From: Parabacteroides chinchillae | GTDB lineage: Bacteria > Bacteroidota > Bacteroidia > Bacteroidales > Tannerellaceae | Assembly (NCBI RefSeq): GCF_900108035.1 | Contig: NZ_FNVS01000009.1 | Span: 62,001-126,000 of the forward strand | Length of the DNA stretch: 64,000 bases | Direction of reading: 5' to 3' | Shown: positions 9,006-15,282 of the stretch, piece after piece | How positions within the stretch are numbered: the first letter of the stretch is position 1 | Layout of the letters: every line of letters begins with the position of its first letter | Translations under genes and position numbers: made by a program | Notes under the pieces: model-generated | What the model saw: only the letters and a program-made list of their open reading frames with translations | Told to the model about the DNA's origin: nothing | Databases searched by the model: none

Positions 9006-9739
9006 GAACAGCTGTTTATGAAAACTTCTTCACCAAACTAATTGCTACAACAAAATGTTTGGATATTAATGAAATAGAAAAGTATATTAGTAAAAGTACT
9101 GGTAATGATATTCTATTAGTTAACAAACAATTAGATAAAGCCAACAAACTATTAAATGAAAGGTACGGACGCTATGGGGTTATTTCGGAACAAGATAATG
9201 TGAAAGCGCTACAGAAAGGATACTATGATTTAAGTATGATTAAATTAAGTCTTAGTGACATTAGACGAAAAATAGATCAATATAACATTGAAGAAAGTTC
9301 ACCGTTGGGACAACAAATAAGTAAAGATTGGGATAATGCTGCTTATTTATTACAAGATCTTTTACAGTTGGAGAATATGAATTTAATAAATTATTTAAGA
9401 CTATTAGAAGATCGAAGTTCTGAATTATGTCAGAATAAGGAAACAGAGAAAAGAAAACGATGCAGCAATCAGAAACAACACAATTTAAAGCAAATCTCGA
9501 ACAATAAAATTGCTACGGAAATGCCTTGCGACATCATAACAATAGAGGAAGTATGTAAAATAACAAGACTATCAAAAAGTAAAATTTACCATATGGTATG
9601 TAATCACGAAATACCGCACTACAAGCTCAATCCTAATAAAAAAGGACGCTTATTCTTTTTTTATTCTGAAATAGAAGTATGGCTGAAAAGGAATAGGATA
9701 GGCACTATAGAGGAATATCTTAATCAATTTGAAAATTAA
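9002..9739 (+). CDS. Excisionase-like protein with C-terminal helix-turn-helix domain
   Basis: This 245-residue protein has an uncharacterised helical N-terminal region (about 1-165) and a C-terminal HTH_17/excisionase-type domain at about 178-240. The latter shows the pattern TIEEVCKITRLSKSKIYHMV followed by the wing with RLFFFYSEIEVWLKR. Its start overlaps the integrase stop by four bases, so the two are translationally coupled. The placement suggests a recombination directionality factor or a regulator of the element. The long N-terminal extension is unusual, since excisionases are normally 60-120 residues, and may bind another partner. Confidence 0.7.
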   Translation: MRTAVYENFFTKLIATTKCLDINEIEKYISKSTGNDILLVNKQLDKANKLLNERYGRYGVISEQDNVKALQKGYYDLSMIKLSLSDIRRKIDQYNIEESSPLGQQISKDWDNAAYLLQDLLQLENMNLINYLRLLEDRSSELCQNKETEKRKRCSNQKQHNLKQISNNKIATEMPCDIITIEEVCKITRLSKSKIYHMVCNHEIPHYKLNPNKKGRLFFFYSEIEVWLKRNRIGTIEEYLNQFEN

Positions 9740-9789
9740 TAATAAAGTAAAAATTATAAATGTTTTATTGATATTAATAATATATAATT

Positions 9790-10749
9790 ATGTATGATAC
9801 CATCCATTTAATATTAAAGGAAAATGATTTAGACATTCCTATTTCATTTAAAGAAGAAGTAGCTTGTAATATAGAGATAGACGAAAAGAAAAGTACTATA
9901 TCAAAGATTTATGGTCATATCGATAATATGAGTGTAATGATTACAGGGAAGACTTTATCTGTTATAGGGAGTTTAACTAGTTATACTAAGGGAAATAATA
10001 TAAAAGGGATGGTTTTTTCCGAAGTAAAAAAGGCAATTGAAAGTTTAAGTAAAACATTAAACGTGCCATTAGAAAAGGCGAAAGTAAAAAGGATTGACAT
10101 TGCACAGACTTTTACAATGCAATTTGAACCTAGACTTTATTTACCAAAATTATATTATTTAAGTGGATTTAGTAGGTCTAACATTAGTGGTACAAGTTTA
10201 TATTTTGGAAAAGAAAGTAAAAGGAAGAGCGGTGAAAATTTGCAATTACTTTTTTATGACAAAAATGCTGAATTAAGAAATTCAGATGGATATCCATTAG
10301 TACAGAAATCACGCAATTTATTAAGGTATGAATTAAGAATAAAGAATGTAAAATATACTTTTAAGCGCAAAATTCGATGTTTAGAATTGTTTTCAGAGGA
10401 TTTTTATCGTGAATTGATTAATTTATGGTATAGCATGTATAAAAGCATTGAAAAACGATTAGAATCACTTGAAGACTATTGTGAGATAAAATTAAACGGA
10501 AAAAAAGATTTATATGAGACTTGCCTGCGTTTATGTGTAATGGCTTTCAATATGGAAGAAGAAGTAGAAATTGCATCAAAAAAAGGAAAGGTCACAGCAC
10601 AAAACAAGAGTAATGTTCTGAAAAAGATAAAAGAGATAAAGGAGGAATTAAGGAAGAAGCATCCGATTTTGTCTATGATTGATGAATTGAATAAGAAAAT
10701 AAAGAAAGAATATGAAGAACAAATAAAAGGATTAGAAAAAGAAGCATAA
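9790..10749 (+). CDS. Probable rolling-circle replication initiator, phage/plasmid gene II/X-like
   Basis: This 319-residue protein opens with MYDTIHLIL, has RIDIAQTF near residue 107, LLFYDKNAELRN near 155 and RYELRIKN near 175, and ends in a long basic coiled tail (about 260-319). This order of motifs resembles the gpII/X-type replication proteins of filamentous phages and small plasmids, which nick the origin and start rolling-circle replication. It follows the integrase-excisionase pair and is itself followed by a hairpin-rich region, consistent with an origin. The assignment rests on motif spacing only, and the catalytic Tyr has not been identified with confidence. Confidence 0.6.
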   Translation: MYDTIHLILKENDLDIPISFKEEVACNIEIDEKKSTISKIYGHIDNMSVMITGKTLSVIGSLTSYTKGNNIKGMVFSEVKKAIESLSKTLNVPLEKAKVKRIDIAQTFTMQFEPRLYLPKLYYLSGFSRSNISGTSLYFGKESKRKSGENLQLLFYDKNAELRNSDGYPLVQKSRNLLRYELRIKNVKYTFKRKIRCLELFSEDFYRELINLWYSMYKSIEKRLESLEDYCEIKLNGKKDLYETCLRLCVMAFNMEEEVEIASKKGKVTAQNKSNVLKKIKEIKEELRKKHPILSMIDELNKKIKKEYEEQIKGLEKEA

Positions 10750-10784
10750 GCTTTGCCAAGAAAACGATTATTTATACATTTGTT

Positions 10785-10805
10785 CTGTCCGTAAGGAACG
10801 GACAG
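10785..10805. repeat. Perfect short hairpin downstream of the replication gene
   Basis: CTGTCCGT (10785-10792) and ACGGACAG (10798-10805) form an 8-bp stem with a 5-base loop. No T-run follows, so it is not a convincing intrinsic terminator. It could be part of a replication origin. Confidence 0.55.
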
Positions 10806-10818
10806 GGCGTTTAGAAAA

Positions 10819-10976
10819 TCCTTATTATTGAAATCTGGACAATTTCATACACACGAGGAGAACAATGTAACGTCCATGCTTTGTATGTACGTACTCTATA
10901 AAGAGTGTTGTAGATATAGGCGTGGACTGTTACGTTTATCCTGTGTGTAGAGCAGTCCAGAGCTTCAATAATAGGA
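10819..10976. repeat. 158-base imperfect palindrome (large hairpin), candidate replication or transfer origin
   Basis: The outer arms (10819-10840 and about 10955-10976) pair over about 20 bases with one bulge. Further in, the stretch ACACAC...AACGTCCATGC pairs imperfectly with GCGTGGAC...GTGTGT, and the tip contains ACTCT-ATAA-AGAGT. The region encodes no convincing protein. Such long hairpins are typical of single-strand origins in rolling-circle elements. The rest of 10977-11390 is AT-rich with smaller hairpins and no gene that I can support. Confidence 0.6.
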
Positions 10977-11232
10977 TAAACTAACAGTTTCACGCTTGAA
11001 CCGAAGTGTGATTTATATCAGTTTGATATACAGTTACTATATATCAGATTTTATTATATTTGATACCACTAAGTTCCCGTTTATTATTTATTTTCTTCCA
11101 AATCAACCACAAGATTCCACAATCTGTTTTATCACTATCTCACGTCACAATGAGAGAATTTATATCGGCATTGATAGTCTCTAAGATGGGTATGATTGAA
11201 CCCACCCCATAATAGTTTTGTAACTATTGTGC

Positions 11233-11261
11233 TGGGCTTATCAAAAAATAGATAAAACCCA
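11233..11261 (+). other. Hairpin in the intergenic region before the AbiF locus
   Basis: CTGGG..TTATC pairs with GATAA..CCCAG across an A-rich loop, close after another small stem (ATAGTT/AACTAT at 11211-11226). Either could end leftover transcription from the replication genes. No gene is seen here. Confidence 0.35.
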
Positions 11262-11391
11262 GTAACAGGATGAAACTCATTTAACCACCAAATTATACTA
11301 AGCATACTGCATATCTGAAGATTGTAGTAGTTTAGCAGTTGTTGGTTGAAAGTAGATTCTCACGGAGTCGAAAATATTTTTGCCACATCCA

Positions 11392-11421
11392 TTGCGGAAT
11401 CAAATAAAAGTATTACCTTTG
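11392..11421 (+). promoter_or_regulatory. Promoter of the structured RNA and abiF-type gene
   Basis: TTG (11392-11394), a 19-base spacer and TACCTTTG (11414-11421) give a near-perfect Bacteroidetes promoter. The predicted start is about 11428, immediately before the structured RNA and about 78 bases before the coding start. Confidence 0.75.
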
Positions 11422-11427
11422 CACTTG

Positions 11428-11484
11428 ATATGACCTCCCACGCTTCCCGTAGAACAGCGCACCCGGGGAGGTCTTCGAGTTTTT
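11428..11484 (+). ncRNA. Small structured RNA upstream of the abiF-type gene
   Basis: An 8-bp perfect stem (GACCTCCC at 11432-11439 with GGGAGGTC at 11466-11473) encloses a second stem CGCT/AGCG (11441-11444 with 11456-11459). The apical loop contains TCCCG, which could also pair with the CGGGG at the base to form a pseudoknot. A T-run follows at 11480-11484. With the promoter ending at 11421 this makes a free-standing transcript of about 55 bases. I recall published descriptions of a conserved RNA next to AbiF genes acting as the RNA partner; identity with that motif is not checked here. Confidence 0.6.
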
Positions 11485-11505
11485 ATATAGTAGCTTCTGA
11501 TAAAA

Positions 11506-12435
11506 TTGACTGACAAAACTGATTATACAAAGAAGCCGTTGACCCTCGCCGAGCAAGTTGCGAGACTAAAACAACGGGGACTTGTTTTCGATGATGAAAG
11601 CGAGGCATCCGCTTATTTGTTCAATATCAGCTACTACCGACTTCGTGCATACACTTATCCGTTCCAGGAGAACAGTGAAGATTCTGAACACAACTTTACT
11701 CGCAAAGATATTCACTTCAAAGACATAATAGACCTCTATTGTTTTGACCGCAGACTGCGTTCGCTTATTTTCAACGCCATTGAAAAGATAGAAGTGGCAG
11801 TACGCACAAAAATCGTACAGGTATATGCCGAAAGCACAGGTGATAGCCATTGGTACAATGATGAAAGTTTATATCGTTTCGGCTACGATGATTTAATGGA
11901 TCATATTGAAGCTGATGTAAACCGCAGCAACGAAGATTTTATCAAGCATTACAAATCAAAATACAACAATCCTCCGATGCCGCCAAGTTGGATGGCACTC
12001 GAAGTAGTATCGTTTGCCACATTGAGCCGCTTGTTCCAATCCTTAAAGTTGGATAGTCGCAAAGAGTACATTACCGAACAATTTGGGTTGAAGAAAGTGG
12101 CCATATTGGAGAACTGGCTGCACGCTATTTCCAATCTCCGCAATTGTTGCGCTCACCACAGCCGTACTTGGAATCGCCGTTTTATGGTTAGCGTAACATT
12201 GCCATACAATACTCTTTATCCGTTCATGGATAGAGCAACAATCGGACAAATACGCACAAACAAACTGTTTGCTGCACTCTCTTGTATCGCGTATATCCTT
12301 GATATTATCAGTCCCGGAAGTGATTTCAAAAAGAATATCAAGGAATTGCTCAAATCCGATTGCCGTCTGCTAGATCTTAAAGATATGGGATTCCCAAAGT
12401 ATTGGCAATCGCTTCCTGTTTGGAGAGAAAAATAG
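11506..12435 (+). CDS. abiF: Abi_2 family abortive-infection protein (AbiF/AbiD-type, HEPN RNase motif)
   Basis: This 309-residue protein has the Abi_2 pattern from its N-terminus (KKPLTLAEQVARLKQRGL, then YLFNISYYRLRAYTYPF) through FDRRLRSLIFNAIEKIEVAVR near residues 83-104. It ends with a HEPN active-site motif, Arg212-x4-His217 (RNCCAHH). HEPN proteins are metal-independent RNases, and the Abi_2 group causes abortive infection or growth arrest. The start is a TTG; no ATG exists near enough to keep the conserved N-terminus. It follows a promoter and a compact hairpin RNA, suggesting control by an RNA antitoxin. Its base composition is less AT-rich than that of the outer arm. The family call is confident; the gene symbol refers to type. 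Confidence 0.85.
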   Translation: MTDKTDYTKKPLTLAEQVARLKQRGLVFDDESEASAYLFNISYYRLRAYTYPFQENSEDSEHNFTRKDIHFKDIIDLYCFDRRLRSLIFNAIEKIEVAVRTKIVQVYAESTGDSHWYNDESLYRFGYDDLMDHIEADVNRSNEDFIKHYKSKYNNPPMPPSWMALEVVSFATLSRLFQSLKLDSRKEYITEQFGLKKVAILENWLHAISNLRNCCAHHSRTWNRRFMVSVTLPYNTLYPFMDRATIGQIRTNKLFAALSCIAYILDIISPGSDFKKNIKELLKSDCRLLDLKDMGFPKYWQSLPVWREK

Positions 12436-12482
12436 CAAACTCTACGTTTTTATTACGCTACTAATAGTTTATCAAGTGTCCC

Positions 12483-12520
12483 GGCAGCCCCTGATTCGTC
12501 AAGCTATCGGGTTTGTTGCC
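12483..12520 (+). terminator. Weak hairpin after the abiF-type gene
   Basis: GGCA...TGCC encloses CCCtGAT/ATCGGG with a bulge, followed by CTATATACCTTC rather than a clean T-run. It may end the Abi transcript before the methyltransferase promoter. Nothing else is seen in 12436-12640. Confidence 0.35.
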
Positions 12521-12644
12521 CTATATACCTTCATCCTTTGTTTTGAAGATTAAAATCAGCAAAACACAACTTTCCTTGCATGCATTGCTCGCACGCGCAT
12601 ACTAAATATTTCTGAAATACACAAGAATTTCCAATAAAAATCAC

Positions 12645-12652
12645 TACCTTTG
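12645..12652 (+). promoter_or_regulatory. -7 box of the methyltransferase/MORC/Z1/AIPR operon
   Basis: TACCTTTG matches the Bacteroidetes -7 consensus exactly. There is no TTTG at the expected -33 spacing, so basal strength may be low. The predicted transcription start falls in the palindrome that follows. Confidence 0.65.
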
Positions 12653-12656
12653 CACA

Positions 12657-12682
12657 GCGGTATACTATATATTGTATACCGC
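12657..12682. promoter_or_regulatory. Palindromic operator or leader hairpin in front of the defence operon
   Basis: GCGGTATAC (12657-12665), eight bases, then GTATACCGC (12674-12682) form a perfect 9-bp inverted repeat. It starts five bases after the -7 box, at the expected transcription start. This is where a repressor, possibly the methyltransferase itself, would block initiation. Confidence 0.6.
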
Positions 12683-12724
12683 ATTATTTATATGATTTTT
12701 AACCCTTAAAGATAAGATATTATT

Positions 12725-13786
12725 ATGCCTCATTATGGTGTAGACATATTTTCAGGAGCTGGCGGTCTTAGCTTAGGAGCAGAGATGGCTGGTATTACTA
12801 TGCGTTTTGCCATAGAGGTGAATGAAAGTGCAGCCAAGACATACAAAAGAAATCATAAACACACCGAAGTACTTTGTCAAAATATAAAAGAGGTCGATTT
12901 AAGAAGTCAATTCTCAAATGAACCGCCTTTTATAATTATGGGTGGACCGCCTTGCCAAGGCTTTTCCTTATCGAATACTCGGAATCGAAATATGGAAAAT
13001 GAGAAGAATTTCCTCTTTCGTGAATTTGTGCGTATGGTTAAAGAGTTACATCCCAAATGGTTTCTTTTTGAAAACGTTTCAGGAATTGTTCATATGAACC
13101 ATGGAGCAGTAGTTGAAATGATTGCCGATGAATTTAAATCATTGGGCTATAGCGTTAAATACACTGTCCTAAAAGCCTCTGATTATGGCGTTCCTCAAAA
13201 TAGGGAACGCTTTTTCCTTGTTGGAAATTCGCTTGGAATTGACTTTCATTTTCCCTCACCTAATGACACTAAAATTTCAGTTCAAGAAGCTATTGGAGAT
13301 TTACCTGCCTTAGAAAATGGAGACAATTACAATGAGTTAGATTATCTTATGCCAATCTGCGAAGCGTCTAAATACGCTCGCAGAATGAGAGAAAAGTCTA
13401 ATAAATCTCTCCAGAACTTTGTGTCTCGGAATAATGATTTGGCTATTAAAAGATATTCCTATATTCCGCAAGGTGGTAATTGGCGAGATATACCTGAAGA
13501 ATTAATGGATAATTATGCCGACAAATCAAGATGCCATAGCGGTATTTATAAACGATTGCGAGCAGACCAACCATCGGTAGTAATTTCCAATTACCGAAAA
13601 AGTATGTTGATACACCCCACGCAAAACAGAGGGTTATCTGTTAGAGAGGCTGCGCGTATTCAAAGTTTTCCTGACCATTTCGTTTTTGAAGGTCCTATAT
13701 CTCATATTCAACAACAAATCGGAAATGCAGTTCCACCACTCTTAGCAAAAGCAGTTGTAAAACAAATATTAGCACTAACAAAATGA
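12725..13786 (+). CDS. C5-cytosine-specific DNA methyltransferase
   Basis: This 353-residue enzyme contains the ordered C5-methyltransferase motifs. They are the AdoMet site DIFSGAGGLSLGAEMAG (motif I, from residue 5), GGPPCQGFS with catalytic Cys77 (motif IV), ENV (motif VI), QNRERFFLVG (motif VIII), a target-recognition region at about 190-300, and QIGNAVPPLLAKAV (motif X, near 330). It transfers a methyl group to C5 of cytosine in a sequence that cannot be read from the protein. It heads a five-gene operon and probably marks self DNA. Its stop overlaps the start of the next gene (ATGA). Confidence 0.93.
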   Translation: MPHYGVDIFSGAGGLSLGAEMAGITMRFAIEVNESAAKTYKRNHKHTEVLCQNIKEVDLRSQFSNEPPFIIMGGPPCQGFSLSNTRNRNMENEKNFLFREFVRMVKELHPKWFLFENVSGIVHMNHGAVVEMIADEFKSLGYSVKYTVLKASDYGVPQNRERFFLVGNSLGIDFHFPSPNDTKISVQEAIGDLPALENGDNYNELDYLMPICEASKYARRMREKSNKSLQNFVSRNNDLAIKRYSYIPQGGNWRDIPEELMDNYADKSRCHSGIYKRLRADQPSVVISNYRKSMLIHPTQNRGLSVREAARIQSFPDHFVFEGPISHIQQQIGNAVPPLLAKAVVKQILALTK

Positions 13787-15282
13787 GTAAGTTCAAAGAA
13801 AACATACCACAAGCAGATATGCTCATGGGGTCAATGCGTTCAATGGGCTATTCTTTTGAAGCAGCTATCGCTGATGTTATTGACAATAGCATCAGTGCGC
13901 AATGCTCATTTGTAAAATTGTTATTCCCGACAACTTACACTGACGCTAAAGCCGTTGGTGTTCTCGATGATGGTGTGGGTATGGATGCAGAAACGTTATT
14001 TGAAGCCATGCGCTATGGAAGTTCTGATTCTTCGGACGAAAGAGACGAAAATGACCTCGGTAGGTTCGGACTTGGAATGAAATCCGCTTCTATGTCCCAA
14101 TGTCGTATTCTTACAGTAGTCAGTAAACAAGGTAATGATTATTGTTGCTATACTTGGGACTATAACATAATCTGCGAGCAAAAGCGTTGGATTGTTATAG
14201 AGCATACTCACAAAGAAATAGAGGCATTGCCTTACATTGAAGAACTGGAGTCAATTGAAACCGGCACTTTAGTTATATGGCAAGATTTTGATGTTATCGA
14301 AAAATCCAATGATGGTAGAGTTTTTGATTTTCTCAATGACCAAAAAGATATACTGGATAAATATCTTGGGCTGATATACCACAGATTCCTTTCTGAAACC
14401 AAGAAAAGCAAATTGAAAATTTTCATAAATAACGGTCGAGTTAAGCCTCTTGATCCATTTCTTGAATCACACCCTAAAACGACAGCAAAAAAAGAAAGGA
14501 CAATAGAGATAAACGATAGCAATGGTTTTGAACGACTTATTACAATCAAGCCGTTCATATTACCGTATGCAACAGACCTTTCAGATAAAGATAAACAGTT
14601 AGTAGGTGGAATCGAAAATTTGCGTTCAAAACAAGGCTTCTATATTTACAGAAATAGACGCCTTATTATTTGGGGTACTTGGTTCGGCATGAAGCCAAGA
14701 GCTGAACTTACAAAGAATGCAAGAATACGTGTTGATATACCCAATACTCTTGATGATATTTGGGGTATTAACATCATGAAACAAAAAGCCATCATACCCA
14801 AAAGCATACAGCACCGAATGAAGAAAACTGTGCTTGAAGCTATGGAAATCTCTGTTGCAAAGCAAACACATCGAGGTCGGAGAGAAAATGTTGAAGACCT
14901 TGACTATATATGGGATAGAATGGAAGGACGTAATAAGACCTACTTCTATCAAATCAACCGTGATAATAAGGTCTTTAAGATGATTCGAGAGAAAATGTCT
15001 GACGAAGATTTTATTTATCTTGATATGCTTATCAGTGAGATTGAGAAGAATATTCCAATCAATCAAATGTATATAGACAAGTCTAATGAAGCGATTTTCG
15101 TTGAAGAGGACAATGATCGATTCGATGAGGTATTTCAACTTGGTATAACTATGGTTGACTTAATCAAAGAAACTCGACCTTTTGCTGAAATAATAGAAGA
15201 CCTTATGAAATCAGAGCCTTTTTGTAGATACCAAAAGGTTCAAACTGCATTACTAAAACATTATGAGAATGAGCCTAACTGA
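13783..15282 (+). CDS. MORC-like GHKL ATPase of a defence system
   Basis: This 499-residue protein has a GHKL (Hsp90/MutL/histidine kinase) ATPase fold in its first 200 residues. The N-box is ADVIDNSISAQ near residue 30, G1 is DDGVGMD near 63, and G2 is GRFGLGMKSAS near 93. The usual N-box Glu is Asp here. A transducer-like domain follows with KQGFYIYRNRRLIIWGTW near 290, similar to MORC/MutL proteins, and then an uncharacterised C-terminal helical region. Such proteins are expected to form ATP-dependent clamps or loops on DNA. Comparative-genomic work on prokaryotic MORC ATPases placed them in restriction-modification-like operons with Z1 proteins. It overlaps both neighbours (4 and 20 bases). 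Confidence 0.85.
   Translation: MSKFKENIPQADMLMGSMRSMGYSFEAAIADVIDNSISAQCSFVKLLFPTTYTDAKAVGVLDDGVGMDAETLFEAMRYGSSDSSDERDENDLGRFGLGMKSASMSQCRILTVVSKQGNDYCCYTWDYNIICEQKRWIVIEHTHKEIEALPYIEELESIETGTLVIWQDFDVIEKSNDGRVFDFLNDQKDILDKYLGLIYHRFLSETKKSKLKIFINNGRVKPLDPFLESHPKTTAKKERTIEINDSNGFERLITIKPFILPYATDLSDKDKQLVGGIENLRSKQGFYIYRNRRLIIWGTWFGMKPRAELTKNARIRVDIPNTLDDIWGINIMKQKAIIPKSIQHRMKKTVLEAMEISVAKQTHRGRRENVEDLDYIWDRMEGRNKTYFYQINRDNKVFKMIREKMSDEDFIYLDMLISEIEKNIPINQMYIDKSNEAIFVEEDNDRFDEVFQLGITMVDLIKETRPFAEIIEDLMKSEPFCRYQKVQTALLKHYENEPN

Noticed and set aside
10996-11184. A 62-codon frame in the AT-rich gap after the replication gene
   Set aside because: It has no recognisable start context, its composition is like the surrounding non-coding DNA, and no family is recognised.
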